The notes: generated from the sequence alone by a model not told the origin. A DNA stretch of 64,000 nt from Actinokineospora bangkokensis (GCF_001940455.1 NZ_MKQR01000013.1:142101-206100); one strand, 5' to 3'; numbered from the stretch's first letter, positions 7,753-18,800 are shown. Translations and numbers: made by a program.

Positions 7753-8370
7753 AGAGGTCTGGCGGGTGATCGGTTGTGGGCCGTGCGGGACGCGGCGGGC
7801 AAGTTCGGTTCTGGTAAGAACACCCGCCGGTTCCGTCTCATGCCCGGACTGCTGCGACTTGGTTCGCGTTATCCCCACGGGCTTGGCCAGCCGCAACTGC
7901 TTGCCCCGGACGGGTGGCCGGTGGCCGACAGCGATGCCTATCTCCGGGCGCACCTCCGCCGTGACGACGTGGAGTTGGTCCCTGAGGGTGAGGTGTCGCA
8001 CTTCGACCAACTGCCCGTGAGCGTGCTGACCACGGCGACCCTCGACTGGGTCCAGCAGTCGCTCCCCGGCGTGCCTGTCGATGAGCGTCGATTCCGGCCG
8101 AACATCGTGGTGCGCACCCCGCCGGGTACCGCGCCTTTCGTCGAGGACAACTGGCTCGGCAGGACCGCTGTGATCGGGGAGGGAACGCGGATCGAGTTCG
8201 TCCGCTCCAGCGAACGCTGTGTGATGGTCAACGAGGCGCAGGCCGACTTGCCGCAGTCCTCCCTGGTGCTCAAGACGATCTCCGCCGCGCACGACAACCG
8301 TCTTGACGCGCTGGCCCGTGTCCTCATCCCGGGCAACATCGCGCTTGGTGATCCTGTGGTGTTTGCCTGA
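7753..8370 (+). pseudogene. MOSC-domain protein missing its N-terminal segment
   Basis: The open frame carries a recognisable MOSC protein from RGLAGDRLWAVRDA onward: GSGKNTRRF, HFDQLPVSVLTT, VDERRFRPNIVV, FVEDNWLGR, ERCVMVN and a final LIPGNIALGDPV. In intact relatives the segment before RGxxGDRLW adds about 30-35 residues (typically a WRYPVKS motif); here that place holds the end of the HAD gene and a short unrelated stretch. Homology starts abruptly at about 7753, immediately after the HAD stop. A GTG at 7783 could give a shortened product, so expression is possible, but the barrel would be incomplete. I read it as a product of the same deletion or insertion history as the IS256 scar. Confidence 0.65.
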
Positions 8371-8371
8371 G

Positions 8372-8396
8372 GGGTGTCTCGCGATGCAAGACACCC
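8372..8396. terminator. Bidirectional hairpin between convergent genes
   Basis: GGGTGTCT (8372-8379) pairs with AGACACCC (8389-8396) across a nine-base loop. It lies exactly between the stop codons of the MOSC remnant and the response regulator gene. There is no strong U-run, as is common in high-GC actinomycetes. Confidence 0.5.
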
Positions 8397-8397
8397 T

Positions 8398-9078
8398 CTA
8401 ACCAATCCAGTGGTACTGGCGCTCGGGCCTGCCCGCGCCGTAGCGGAGGCGGACCTCGGACTTGCCGATCTCGGCGAAGTGCTCCAGGTAGCGGCGCGCG
8501 CTCGGGCGGGACAGGTTGGTCGTCTGGGCGCACTCGGTCGCCGACAGGCCGTCGGGGTGGGCGCGCAGGGCCTGCTCCACCAGGTCCGCGGTCTGCTGGG
8601 ACAACCCCTTGGGCAGCACCACGGAACCGCGCGGGCGGGCGGCGAAGACCTCGTCCACGTCCTCCTGGTTGGACACCTCGCGGGCGGACAGGCGGGCGAG
8701 CTTGGCCTGGAGGGCGGCGAAGTGCAGGAGCTGGTCGCGCAGCGCCGCGGCGGAGAAGGGTTTGATGAGGTAGTGCAGGACGCCGCCGCGCATGGCGTTG
8801 CGGACGGTGTCGACGTCGCGGGCGGCGCTGATGACGATGACGTCGGTGTCCACCGTGGTCGGGTCGGCGCGCAGCGCGCGCAGCACGGTGATGCCGTCCG
8901 CGTCGGGCAGGTAGATGTCGAGCAGCACGAGGTCGGGGCGCAGGGTGCGCACGGCCGCCAGGGCGTCGGCACCGGTGTGGGCGACGCCGACGACCTCGAA
9001 GCCCTCGACGCGGGCGACGTAGCCGCTGTGGACCTTGGCGACCATGAAGTCGTCGTCGACCACCAGGACGCGGATCAC
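8398..9078 (-). CDS. CitB/DcuR-type response regulator
   Basis: This 226-residue cytoplasmic regulator has a receiver domain at residues 1-120 (VVDDDF, phospho-acceptor Asp54 in VLLDIYLPDADG, and the KPF lysine) and a C-terminal DNA-binding part (LSATECAQTTNLSRPSARR) typical of the CitB/DcuR/DpiA family. The GTG start at 9078 overlaps the kinase stop by four bases. Family members control uptake or metabolism of citrate and C4-dicarboxylates. The divergent tctCBA operon is the obvious target. Confidence 0.9.
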   Translation of the reverse strand: MIRVLVVDDDFMVAKVHSGYVARVEGFEVVGVAHTGADALAAVRTLRPDLVLLDIYLPDADGITVLRALRADPTTVDTDVIVISAARDVDTVRNAMRGGVLHYLIKPFSAAALRDQLLHFAALQAKLARLSAREVSNQEDVDEVFAARPRGSVVLPKGLSQQTADLVEQALRAHPDGLSATECAQTTNLSRPSARRYLEHFAEIGKSEVRLRYGAGRPERQYHWIG

Positions 9079-10694
9079 CGGGCCACCTCCGCGGCGAAGG
9101 GCAGCACGGCGGTGAACACCGCGCCACCGGCGTTGTGCACGTCCACCGACCCGCCCCGGCGCACGCAGGTCTGGCGGGTCAGGGCCAGGCCCAGGCCGCG
9201 GTTGCCGTGCTCGGCGGCCTTGGTGGTGAAGCCGTGGGTGAAGACCTCGGTGGCGATCGCCGGGGCCACCCCGGGGCCGGAGTCGCGCACGACGACCTCG
9301 ACGCGGGTGTCGTCCTGGCGCAGGGCGATCTCCACCCAGTCGCCCGGGGTGGGGCCCGCGGCGCGCAGCGCGTCGAGCGCGTTGTCGACCAGGTTGCCCA
9401 CGACCGTCACCAGGTCGCCGGTCAGGCGCTCGTCGACCGGGCGCAACCCGCTGTCGTCGGTGAGGCGCAGGCCCGCGCCTTGCTCGGCGGCGAGGCTGGC
9501 CTTGGCGATGAGCAGCGCCGAGACCGCGATGTCCGACACCCGGCTGGTCACCTGCTCCTGCCACTCGCCCTGTTCGCGGGCCACCAGGTCGACGTAGTCG
9601 CGCACCTCGTCGTACTCGCCCAGCTCGATCAGGCCCGCGATGGTGTGCAGGCGGTTGCTGAACTCGTGCGCCTGCGCCCGCAGGGTGTCGGTGGCGCGCG
9701 AGCTGGCGGCCAGCTCCTCGCGCAGCTCCACCAGCTCGGTGCGGTCGCGCAGGGTCGCCACCGCGCCGAGCCCGGCGATGGGCAGCCGGTTGATCACCAG
9801 CACCCGGCCCGCGCGCAGCACGATCTGGTCCTGCCCCGGCGCGCGGCCGGTGAGCACGTCGATGATGCGCTCGTTGAGCCCGAAGGCGCCCACGTCCGCG
9901 CCCACGCACTCCCCCGGCAGCGCCAGCAGGTCGCGGGCGCGGGCGTTGACCAGGGTGATCCGGTGCTGCTGGTCCAGGCCCAGCACACCCTCGCGGATGC
10001 CGTGCAGCAGCGCCTCGCGGTGCTCGGCCAGGCCCGCGATCTCCCACGGCTCCAGGCCCAGGGTCTGCCGCTTGACCCGCCAGGCCAGCAGCACCGACCC
10101 GGCGATGCCCAGGGCCGTCGCGATGCCCAGCAGCGCCAGGGCGTCCTGGGCGGAGTCCCCGATGCCCGCGAAGAAGCCCGGGGTCGCCTTGCCCGCGGCC
10201 ACCAGGCCCACGACCGCGCCGTCGTCGGCGATCACGGGGACGTGCGCCACCAGCGACCCGCCCACCTCGCCCACCCAGGAGCGGCCCGCGCCGATGGTGC
10301 TGGCGCCCACGTCCAGGGTCGTGCCGACCTGCCCCGGGTCGGGCGAGGTGAGCACCCGGCGCGCGCTGTCGGTGATGAGGACGAAATCGGCGCCGGACAG
10401 GCTGCGGGCGCCCTCGGCGAACACCGGCAGCGGGTCGCGGCGCAGCGGGTCCGCGACGTTCTCCCGCACCCCCGGGGTCGCGGCCACGTTCTCCGCCACC
10501 GACAGCAGCCTGCGCCCCTCGACGTCGGCGAACGACTTGCGGGACTGGACCACCGAGAACAGCGCCACGCAGGCCAGCAGGGCGAACACCACCACCAACT
10601 GCCAGCCGAGCAGGCCGCGCGCGAGCGACCCCCGCCACCCCGCGCGCCCACCGGTGCCACCGCCGGTGGTGGCCCCGCGCCTGTGCCCGACCAT
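9075..10694 (-). CDS. CitA/DcuS-type sensor histidine kinase
   Basis: This 539-residue membrane sensor has TM1 at about residues 28-48, an extracytoplasmic PAS-like ligand domain (FVLITDSARRVLTSPDPGQVG), TM2 near ALALLGIATALGIAGSVLLA, a cytoplasmic PAS domain (GIREGVLGLDQQHRITLVN), the phospho-acceptor motif HEFSNRLHTIAGLIELGEYD characteristic of this family, and an ATPase domain with NLVDNALDAL, DSGPGV and RGLGLAL. I placed the start at ATG 10694. Family members sense di- and tricarboxylates outside the cell, which fits a role beside the tricarboxylate transporter encoded on the other strand. Confidence 0.88.
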   Translation of the reverse strand: MVGHRRGATTGGGTGGRAGWRGSLARGLLGWQLVVVFALLACVALFSVVQSRKSFADVEGRRLLSVAENVAATPGVRENVADPLRRDPLPVFAEGARSLSGADFVLITDSARRVLTSPDPGQVGTTLDVGASTIGAGRSWVGEVGGSLVAHVPVIADDGAVVGLVAAGKATPGFFAGIGDSAQDALALLGIATALGIAGSVLLAWRVKRQTLGLEPWEIAGLAEHREALLHGIREGVLGLDQQHRITLVNARARDLLALPGECVGADVGAFGLNERIIDVLTGRAPGQDQIVLRAGRVLVINRLPIAGLGAVATLRDRTELVELREELAASSRATDTLRAQAHEFSNRLHTIAGLIELGEYDEVRDYVDLVAREQGEWQEQVTSRVSDIAVSALLIAKASLAAEQGAGLRLTDDSGLRPVDERLTGDLVTVVGNLVDNALDALRAAGPTPGDWVEIALRQDDTRVEVVVRDSGPGVAPAIATEVFTHGFTTKAAEHGNRGLGLALTRQTCVRRGGSVDVHNAGGAVFTAVLPFAAEVAR

Positions 10695-10816
10695 GCGCCC
10701 ACTATCGCACCCGCGGGGCCCGGACCGGCCGTGAGCACAACGAACACAAGTACCGATAGGTCCGCAGGCGAGACAGCGCCCGACCGCCACGGCACCATGA
10801 CCTGCGGGACGGCCCC

Positions 10817-10830
10817 GTGACCGGGGTCAC
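10817..10830. promoter_or_regulatory. Inverted repeat upstream of tctC, possible CitB-type binding site
   Basis: GTGACC-GG-GGTCAC is a dyad with perfect six-base arms and a two-base centre. It lies 38 bases before the tctC start, in the 174-base region between the divergent sensor kinase and transporter operons. Inference: a regulator site. The rest of this spacer shows no clear promoter by eye. Confidence 0.3.
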
Positions 10831-10868
10831 CCCCGCCCCACCCGCCGTCCGGCCCGATGGAGTGCCCG

Positions 10869-11855
10869 ATGAAGAACCCGAAGACCTGGCTGTCGGTGCT
10901 CCTGGCCGCCGCCCTGGTCCTGCTGATACCCCCGCTGGTGTCCTCCGGCGAGGACGACACCGGCGACCGCATCCGCAACTTCCGGCTGATGGTGCCCAAC
11001 TCGCCCGGCGGCGGCTACGACATCACCGCGCGCACGGCGGTCAAGGCGATCGAGGACGCCGACCTCAACGGCGCCACCGAGGTGTTCAACCTCCCCGGCG
11101 CCGGGGGCACGGTGGGCCTGGGCAGGCTGGTCAGCGAGCGCGGCAACGGCAGGCTGGCGATGTCGATGGGCCTGGGCGTGGTCGGCGCGGTCTACACCAA
11201 CAAGTCGCCGTCCTCGCTCACCGACACCACCCCGATCGCCAAGCTCACCGAGGAGTCCGACGTGGTGGTCGTCGGCAAGGACTCCCCCTACCGCACCGTC
11301 GGCGAGCTGATCGCCGCGTGGCGGGCCGACCCCGGCGGGGTGCCGGTCGGCGGCGGGTCCGCCCCGGGCGGCCCGGACCACCTGGCGCCGATGCTCATGG
11401 CCAAGGCGGCGGGCATCGCGCCGCGGACGGTGAACTACGTGCCGTTCGACGGCGGCGGCGAGCTGATGGCGTCGGTGCTCGGCGGCAAGGTCGGCTTCGG
11501 CGTGTCGGGCATCGGGGAGACCCGCGACCAGATCGAGGCGGGCGAGCTGCGGGCGCTGGCGGTCACCGCCCCGGAGCGGGTCCCCGGCATCGACGCCCCC
11601 ACGCTGCGCGAGTCCGGGGTGGACGTCAGCTTCACCAACTGGCGGGGGATCGTCGCCCCGCCGGGGATCTCGGAGACCGACGAGCGCAAGCTCGTCGACC
11701 TGTTCACCCGGTTGCAGGACACCCGGCAGTGGCAGGAGGCGTTGCGGCTCAACGGCTGGACGAACGCGTTCAGCTCGGGCGCGGAGTTCGGCGCGTTCCT
11801 CCGGGCGGAGAGCGAGCGGGTGGCCTCGGTGCTGGGGGAGTTGGGGCTGGCATGA
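10869..11855 (+). CDS. tctC: Tripartite tricarboxylate transporter substrate-binding protein (TctC/Bug)
   Basis: This 328-residue secreted receptor of the TTT family starts with a signal or anchor segment ([20 protein letters not shown], no lipobox). It then has the hallmark [17 protein letters not shown], matching the Bug-family P-x-x-P-GGG-D-x-xAR loop that grips a ligand carboxylate, followed by [14 protein letters not shown] chose ATG 10869 because GGAG lies six bases upstream of it; the ATG four codons earlier has none. Family ligands include citrate and other carboxylates. The stop overlaps the tctB start (ATGA). Confidence 0.88.
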   Translation: MKNPKTWLSVLLAAALVLLIPPLVSSGEDDTGDRIRNFRLMVPNSPGGGYDITARTAVKAIEDADLNGATEVFNLPGAGGTVGLGRLVSERGNGRLAMSMGLGVVGAVYTNKSPSSLTDTTPIAKLTEESDVVVVGKDSPYRTVGELIAAWRADPGGVPVGGGSAPGGPDHLAPMLMAKAAGIAPRTVNYVPFDGGGELMASVLGGKVGFGVSGIGETRDQIEAGELRALAVTAPERVPGIDAPTLRESGVDVSFTNWRGIVAPPGISETDERKLVDLFTRLQDTRQWQEALRLNGWTNAFSSGAEFGAFLRAESERVASVLGELGLA

Positions 11856-12388
11856 GCGCGCGGACCGAGACGGCGATCGACCAGCCGCAGCAGCGGCGGA
11901 GCTGGTGGCGGCAGCACTCCGAGCTGGGCGTGTGCGTCCTGCTGCTGGCCACCGGGGTCCTGGTGCTCGTCGACGCGCTGGGCATCCCCACCGACTTCAC
12001 CCAGCGCGGCCCGGTCGGGCCCAAGGCCGTCCCCGTGCTGGTGGGCGGCGCGCTGGTGCTGGTGGCGGGGCTGCTGGCGCTGGACGTGCTGCGCGGCGGC
12101 CGGGGCGAGGCCGAGGCGGGCGAGGACGTCGACCTCGACGCCCCGACCGACTGGCGCACCGTGCTCCTGCTCGCGGGCGCCTTCCTGCTCAACGCGGCGC
12201 TGATCGACACCGTCGGCTTCCCGCTCTCCTCGGCGCTGATGTTCTGGGGCGCGGCCTACGCGCTGGGCAGCCGCAACCCGGTGCGCGACCCGCTCATCGC
12301 CGCGGGGGTGTCGGTGCTGACGTGGGTGGCGTTCAACGAACTGCTCGGGGTCCCGCTGCCCGGCGGCCCGCTGATGGGGGTGCTGTGA
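11852..12388 (+). CDS. tctB: Tripartite tricarboxylate transporter small membrane subunit TctB
   Basis: This 178-residue protein has four hydrophobic helices (near [59 protein letters not shown] and [20 protein letters not shown]) and ends [11 protein letters not shown], the conserved TctB tail. It is poorly conserved as a family, but its position between tctC and tctA, with coupled starts on both sides (ATGA and TGATG), makes the assignment firm. It partners TctA in the membrane. Confidence 0.88.
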   Translation: MSARTETAIDQPQQRRSWWRQHSELGVCVLLLATGVLVLVDALGIPTDFTQRGPVGPKAVPVLVGGALVLVAGLLALDVLRGGRGEAEAGEDVDLDAPTDWRTVLLLAGAFLLNAALIDTVGFPLSSALMFWGAAYALGSRNPVRDPLIAAGVSVLTWVAFNELLGVPLPGGPLMGVL

Positions 12389-13902
12389 TGGACGCGCTGA
12401 ACAACCTGGTGGCGGGCTTCGGCACCGCGCTGACCCCCGAGCACCTGCTCTTCGCCGCGATCGGCGTCCTGCTCGGCACCGCCATCGGCGTGCTGCCCGG
12501 CATCGGCCCGGCGATGGCGGTGGCGCTGCTGCTGCCGGTGACCTACGGGCTGGAGCCCACCGCCGCGTTCATCATGTTCGCGGGCATCTACTACGGCGGC
12601 ATGTTCGGCGGCTCGACCACCTCCATCCTGCTCAACACCCCCGGCGAGAGCGCGGCGGTGGTGGCGGCCATCGAGGGCAACCCGATGGCCCGGCGCGGCC
12701 GGGGCTCGCAGGCGCTGGCCGCGGCGGCCATCGGGCACTTCGTCGGCGGCATCATCGGCACCTCGCTGCTGGTGCTGCTGGCCCCGGTGGTGGCGTCGCT
12801 GGCGGTCGACATCGGCGCCCCGGACTACTTCGCCATCATGGTGCTGGCCTTCGTCGCGGTGACCTCGGTGCTCGGCTCCTCCCGCGTGCGCGGCTTCGCC
12901 TCGCTGCTCATCGGCCTGACCATCGGCCTGGTGGGCCTCGACGAGATGACCGGGCAGCAGCGGCTCACCTTCGGCTCGCTGCACCTGTCCGACGGCATCG
13001 ACGTGGTGGTCGTGGCGGTGGGCCTGTTCGCCGTCGGCGAGTCGCTGTGGGTGGCCGCGCACCTGCGCCAGAAGCAGTCCACCCCGATCCCGGTCGGGCG
13101 GCCGTGGCTGTCCCGCGAGGACCTGCGCCGCACCTGGAAGCCGTGGCTGCGCGGCCCGCTGATCGGGTTCCCGTTCGGCGCGATCCCCGCCGGTGGCGCG
13201 GAGATCCCGACCTTCCTGTCCTACGCCACCGAGCGACGGCTGTCCCGGCACAAGGACGAGTTCGGCAAGGGCGCCATCGAGGGCGTGGCGGGGCCGGAGG
13301 CGACCGCGAGCGCGTCGGCGGCGGGCACCCTGGTGTCGATGCTGACCCTGGGCCTGCCCACCACGGCGGTCGCGGCGGTGATGCTCGCGGCGTTCCAGCA
13401 GTACGGCATCCAGCCCGGCCCGCTGCTGTTCGAGCGCGAGTCGGCGCTGGTGTGGGGGCTGATCGCGTCGCTGTTCGTCGGCACCGTGCTGCTGCTGGTG
13501 ATCAACCTGCCGATGGCGCCGGTCTGGGCGAAGCTGCTGCGCATCCCCCGCCCCTACCTGTACGCGGGCATCCTGTTCTTCGCCAGCGTCGGCGCCTACG
13601 CGGTGGGCGGCGAGGTCGTGGACCTGGTCCTGCTGTTCATCATCGGGCTGATCGGGTTCGCCATGCGCCGCTACGGGCTGCCAGTGCTGCCCGCGGTGCT
13701 GGGCGTCATCCTCGGGCCGAGCGCCGAGCAGCAGATGCGCCGGGCGTTGCAGCTGTCCGACGGTTCGCTCACCGGGCTGGTGAACTCCCCGATGGCGGTG
13801 GTGGTGTACCTGGTCATCGCCGCTCTGCTCGCGTGGCCGCTGCTGCGCAAGCTGCGTTCGCCGCGGCAGGAGGCGCCGGAGCAGGAGCGCATCGACGCCT
13901 GA
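12388..13902 (+). CDS. tctA: Tripartite tricarboxylate transporter large membrane subunit TctA
   Basis: This 504-residue permease has about twelve hydrophobic segments. The family signatures are [20 protein letters not shown] near residue 35 and [18 protein letters not shown] near residue 70; a repeat-like second half has [14 protein letters not shown]. It uses an ion gradient to import the carboxylate delivered by TctC. The start shares a base with the tctB stop (TGATG), and the strong terminator at 13977-14020 closes the operon. Confidence 0.93.
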   Translation: MDALNNLVAGFGTALTPEHLLFAAIGVLLGTAIGVLPGIGPAMAVALLLPVTYGLEPTAAFIMFAGIYYGGMFGGSTTSILLNTPGESAAVVAAIEGNPMARRGRGSQALAAAAIGHFVGGIIGTSLLVLLAPVVASLAVDIGAPDYFAIMVLAFVAVTSVLGSSRVRGFASLLIGLTIGLVGLDEMTGQQRLTFGSLHLSDGIDVVVVAVGLFAVGESLWVAAHLRQKQSTPIPVGRPWLSREDLRRTWKPWLRGPLIGFPFGAIPAGGAEIPTFLSYATERRLSRHKDEFGKGAIEGVAGPEATASASAAGTLVSMLTLGLPTTAVAAVMLAAFQQYGIQPGPLLFERESALVWGLIASLFVGTVLLLVINLPMAPVWAKLLRIPRPYLYAGILFFASVGAYAVGGEVVDLVLLFIIGLIGFAMRRYGLPVLPAVLGVILGPSAEQQMRRALQLSDGSLTGLVNSPMAVVVYLVIAALLAWPLLRKLRSPRQEAPEQERIDA

Positions 13903-13976
13903 CTGGCAATTGTCAGCCCGGTGAACGCCCTGACGCGCTGCGCACGAGTGGATACGCTGACGGGGAAGGCGGAATC

Positions 13977-14020
13977 GAGGGGTGTGGGCGGACGTTCGTG
14001 GCCGCCCACACCCCTCTTTC
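13977..14020. terminator. Strong hairpin terminator between tctA and the SWIM gene
   Basis: A perfect 15-bp stem (13977-13991 with 14002-14016, arm GAGGGGTGTGGGCGG) and a ten-base loop are followed by TTTC on the plus strand. It separates the convergent tctCBA and SWIM operons and can serve both. Confidence 0.8.
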
Positions 14021-14044
14021 GTCCCAGCGCGCGGCGCGTCGTCC

Positions 14045-15844
14045 CTAGAGCACGCCGGTGGGCACCTCCTGGGGTTGGGCGGCGGCGACCCACTCCCGCC
14101 GGGTGACCGCCCGGGTCATCTCCCGGACGTGCAGCGCGGCCCGCAGCCACGCCAGCGGGAACGCGTCGGTGGTGTCCTCGCGGACCCGGCCGAAGGCGTC
14201 GCGCTCCCGGTCGCGCGCGGTCGCGGCGAGGTCCGCGAGGACCGCCGCCGTGGCCGACATCCCGAGGGCGTCGAGCCGTGCGGTGTCGCGGGCCGAGCCG
14301 GTGATCGCCGCGACGGAGCGCCCGCCGAAGGCCACCCGGTGCACGGCGTTGGCCACCGGGCGCAGCGGCGCGGGCACCCGGTCGCGCTCTCCCGCCTGCC
14401 GCGGTGCCGACACCTCCTGCCGCGCGTCCTCGGTGCCCAGGTGACCGCGCTGCACCTGGTCCAGGCCGAGGTCGACGCGCCCGGCCAGCGCCGCGGGGAG
14501 GGCCAGCCCACCGGACGCGGCGATCGCGACAGCGGTGCCGGGCTGGTCGGGGCGCAGCCGGGCGATGAACCGGGTGCGCAGCCCGGGGGCACCGGCCAGC
14601 ACGCGCAGGTTGGCGCGGGCGCGCTCACCGAAGGCGATCAGGTCCACGTCGGCACCGTCGACGGTCACGCGCAGGGCGGGACCCGCGGGGCCGACGACCA
14701 CCGCGTCGAGGAACAGCAGGTCGTCGCCGCTCGGGCGCAGCCCGTCCGGCAGTTCGGCGTTGCGCGCCGCGCGCTCCACCTGCTCCGGCAGCGGCCGCTC
14801 CCACAGCGCGGTCAGGGGCGGCGCCGTCCAGTCCACCCCGCTCGCCGCGACCGCCCGCACCGACTTCCCCGCCCCCAGCCTGCGGTCCGGGGACGCGGTG
14901 CCACCGGAGAGCAGCAGCCCACCGCGGCCCAGTTCCCGCTGGCTCAACCCCGACTCGCCCAAGGCGACCGCGCCGTCCGCGGCAGCCGCGACGCGGGCCG
15001 GACCTCCGGGCACCACGGCCTGCACCGTCCACAGGACACCGTCCTCAGTGACCACGTGCGTGACGACGCCCGCGTACCCGGAGGACGCCACCACCGCCTC
15101 CGTGCACAGGCCGTAGAGGCGCAGCGAGCCGATGGGCAGGTACTCCCTGCGGGCCGTGCCGCGCAGCAGCGCCGGGTCGCCGGTGCCGGTGCGCAGGTCG
15201 TGGCAGAGCAGCATCAGCTCCAGCAGGTCGGCGGCCAGGACCTCGCGGTCGAACGTCGCCGCGCCCGCGCGGGCGTCGGCCAGCGCGGACGCCACCCGCA
15301 GCCCGCCCGCCGACGCGCGGTGCAGCCCGGCCACGCGGGCCGTGTGCACCGCGCGCAGCAGCTCGGCCCGCACCACGGCACCGCTGCCCGCGGCGCCCGC
15401 GCGCAGCACGGTCGCGCAGGCGGCCCACAGCCCCGCCGCGGCGGCCCGTTCGTCGGCGCGCACCTCGACGACCGGCGCCTCGGGCGGTGTCTCGGCCGGG
15501 GCCGTGTCCGCCACCCCGTCCGCGGGCTCCCCGGCCTCGGGTGCCTGCCCTGCCTCGGGTGGCTGCCCGATCTCGGCCGCGGCGACGGCGATGCCGCGGT
15601 GCAGGCACTTCGGCGCGAGCAGGCACCCGCACTCCAGGTCGTCGGCCGAGGTCAGCACGCCGTCGTGCAACACCCAGCGCAGGGTGGTGTCCTCGTCGAG
15701 GGTCGCGGTCGCCGCCTCGCCGTCGACCCGCACCGCCCAGGTCGCCGCGCGGTCGACCGCGGAGTCGACCCGCTTGCGCAACCGGGGCGGCAGGGCGTCC
15801 AGCACGTCCGCGACCACCGCGGGTGCCACCGGGGGCACGGTCAC
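14045..15844 (-). CDS. SWIM zinc-finger protein, last gene of the MoxR/VWA cluster
   Basis: This 599-residue protein has a SWIM zinc motif near its amino end (Cys72, Cys74, Cys80 and His82 in ECGCLLAPKCLHRG). The long remainder has no family I recognise. SWIM fingers bind DNA or partner proteins. From memory, E. coli yehQ encodes a SWIM protein beside VWA, DUF5682 and AAA genes, and I consider this its counterpart. I chose the GTG start at 15844 because GGGAGGTGG lies about six bases upstream; a second GTG six bases later is possible. The gene starts 46 bases after the DUF5682-VWA stop. Confidence 0.8.
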   Translation of the reverse strand: MTVPPVAPAVVADVLDALPPRLRKRVDSAVDRAATWAVRVDGEAATATLDEDTTLRWVLHDGVLTSADDLECGCLLAPKCLHRGIAVAAAEIGQPPEAGQAPEAGEPADGVADTAPAETPPEAPVVEVRADERAAAAGLWAACATVLRAGAAGSGAVVRAELLRAVHTARVAGLHRASAGGLRVASALADARAGAATFDREVLAADLLELMLLCHDLRTGTGDPALLRGTARREYLPIGSLRLYGLCTEAVVASSGYAGVVTHVVTEDGVLWTVQAVVPGGPARVAAAADGAVALGESGLSQRELGRGGLLLSGGTASPDRRLGAGKSVRAVAASGVDWTAPPLTALWERPLPEQVERAARNAELPDGLRPSGDDLLFLDAVVVGPAGPALRVTVDGADVDLIAFGERARANLRVLAGAPGLRTRFIARLRPDQPGTAVAIAASGGLALPAALAGRVDLGLDQVQRGHLGTEDARQEVSAPRQAGERDRVPAPLRPVANAVHRVAFGGRSVAAITGSARDTARLDALGMSATAAVLADLAATARDRERDAFGRVREDTTDAFPLAWLRAALHVREMTRAVTRREWVAAAQPQEVPTGVL

Positions 15845-15890
15845 TGCGCCACCTCCCATCCCACCAGCACGAGCCCTGTCGCCACACCGG

Positions 15891-18800
15891 TCACCCGCGC
15901 ACCTTCTCCCCCACCCACCGGGCGAGCTCGGTCGGGCTGAGCGCCGCGACCGGCATCCCCGCCGCGACCAGCGCGCCCGCCACCGCCGCGGAGTACCGGG
16001 CGGCACCGGTGTCGTCGAGGCTCGCGCACCCGAGCACCGTCACCCCGGCGGTGACCAGCTCGCGGACCTGCGCGGTGAGCGCGGCGACCGGGCCGCCCTC
16101 CTCGAAGTCGCTGACCAGCACGACCATCGTCCGCTCGGGCACGGTGACCAGCGAGCGGGCGTGCCGCAGCGCGCCCGCGATGTGCGTGCCGCCGCCCACG
16201 CGCACCTCCAGCAGCAGCGACAGCGGGTCCCCGACGTGGTCGGACAGGTCGACGACCTCGGTGGAGAAGGCCAGGAAGTGCGTCGAGAGCGACGGCACCG
16301 CGGCGAAGACCGCCGCGGTGAGCGCCGACCACACCGTCGAGGCCTCCATCGACCCGGACACGTCGACCACCAGCACCAGCCGCCAGTCGCTCGCCGCGCG
16401 CCCGCGGGTCCGGAACACCGGGCGCTCCGGGACGACGACCACCCGGCCGTCCGCGCCGCGGCGGGCGGTGGCCAGGTTGGCGCGCAGGGTCCTGGGCAGG
16501 TCGAGCCGCCCGCCCGGACGCCGCGTGGGCGTGGGCAGCAGCAGCCCGGACAGCGCGGGGCGCACCCGGGTGGCCAACTGCGCGGTCAGCTCCCGCACCA
16601 GGCGCGCCACCAGCGGCCGCAGCCGGGCCAGCGCGGTCTCGGAGAGCCCACCGGCCAACGACAGCACCGTCCGCAGCAGCTCCACCGACGGGCGGACGCT
16701 GTCCGGGTCGATCTCCAGCGCCGCCTCGACCCGCCCGCCCTCGACCGCGGCGGCGAGGACTTCCTCGCGGACCCCGTCGCCGAACAGCTCGCGCAGCTCG
16801 TCGGACCACTCGCGCACGTCCGGGAACGGGCTCGACCGGTCGGCGCCGAGGTCGCCGCGCGCGGCGCCTTCCCCGCGCTCGCGGCCGTAGAGCTCGTCCA
16901 GCGCGGCCGCGTACCGGGCGCCGCCGGACGGGCGGTCGCCCCGGGTGCCGAGCACCAGCCGCCACCGGACCCCCGCAGGCAACCCGCCCGGGTTCCCCGC
17001 CGCAGCGGGCAGGGCCGCGGCACCGCCACCGCCCGCCGTCCACGCGCGGGGCGCGCCGAGTCCGTGCTCGGCGGCGACGGCGAGCGCGTCCTGCTCGGCG
17101 GCCAGCCACCCCGCCAGGTCGACGGGATCGGGCGCGCCCGCCACGTCGACCTTGCCGCCGGTGCGCTGCTCGACCACGTCGAGCACGCGGGCGCGCGCCG
17201 CCGGGCCGATGGTGGTGAACGCGCCGCGCAGGGCGGGCAGCCGTTCCAGGAAGTCCCCGTCCGGCAGCGCTTCCACGCGTTCGAGCAGCGGGCCGAGCGC
17301 GTCCGGGGCCTCCAGCAGCGACGACGCCGCGGCCAGCACGCCGGTGAGGCCGAGCCGGAGGGCGTCGCGGCGCTCGGGCGTGCTCGCGGAGTCCACCCAG
17401 GACGCCACCCGCCCACCCAGCTCGGCGGGCGGGGTGAGGCCGAGCAGCACCCTGGCCGCGCCCGCGGCACCGGCGACCAGCGGGCCGCCGCCCTCGACCA
17501 GCGCCCGCAGGGCGGCGGCGAGCCGGACGCCGGTGCCGCGGCTGTCGTGGCGCAGGCCCAGTTCGACGATCGCGCGGGCGTCGGCCGGGTCGGTCGAGCC
17601 CGCGAGCCCGTCGACCTGCGCGACCGCGGCGGCCTCCAGCTCCTCGACCAGCACGGGGTGCGCCGCCAGCACGTCCGCGCCCGTGCCGGGCAGGTGCCCG
17701 GCACGCAGCCGGTCGAGCAGGTCGAGCCCGGTGAGCAGCTGCGGCAGGGTGGCGGCCGACGGCAGCACGACCGCCGCGTCGTCGAGCAGGTGCCCCACCA
17801 CGTCGGGCAGCGCGCACGCCGCGGCGACGTGCAGGTCGGCCAGCACGTCGGCGGGGGTGTGCCCGGCGCCGGTGGCGCGCTCGGAGCGGCGGGAGAGCAA
17901 CCGCCCGCGCGCGGCCGCCTCCAGCGTCGTGCCCCACATCCCGGCCACCGGCAGGGTGGCGGCGGTGGCCGGTGTCCACCCCACCGTCCACCGGGTGCTG
18001 AGGGTGTCGCCGCCGCCGATGCCGGTGGTGCCGGTGTCCTCGCCGTAGGGGACGCCGAGGGCGTCCAGCCTGCGCAGCGCGACCTCCCGCCGCTGGTCGA
18101 GCGGCGAGCGCAGCGGGTCCAACCGCAGCTGCGCCCTCTCCCGCGAGGTCGGGCCCGGCAGGCGCAGGTCGTCGAGCAGGTCCTCCACCGCGGGGGCGAG
18201 CCCGGAGCGCGGGGTGCCCGGGGCGAGCACGCCCGTGCGGTGGCCCACCAGCACCTCCTGCGCCGCCCGCGCCACGACCCGGCCGCGGCCCAGCGGCTCA
18301 GCGTGGGTGAGCACGGTCTGCACCGCCTCGACGACCTCGCTGCGCCCCGGGGCGGGGATGCCGCGCAACCGGGCCAGGTCCACCGCCAGCCGCAGCGCTT
18401 CGAGCGCCTCGGCGGGCCCGGCCGGGTGGCCGAGGGCGCGCAACCGGGCGGACAGGGCGACGATGACCCGAGCGGCGGCGGCCTCCACCGCCGCCGGGTC
18501 CCCGCCGGCACCGAGCACCGCCTGCTGCCACTCGGGGTCGCGGATGCCCGCCGGGTACCCGGACCGCTCGTCGAGCAGCGCGAACCCGTAGGGCACCAAC
18601 GACGTCACCACCTGCGCGGCGGGCACCTGCTCGCGCGGCGCGTCCGGTCCGCGCAGCAGCGCCGCGGCGTGGAACGCGCCGACGACCGCGGCGCACCGGC
18701 GGCCGCCGACCGCGGCCACGGCGTGCCGCATCCACTCCTCGCGCCGCAGGTCGTGCGCGTCGACCCCGGCGCCGTCCGGGCCCGCCGCGTCGGTCCGCAG

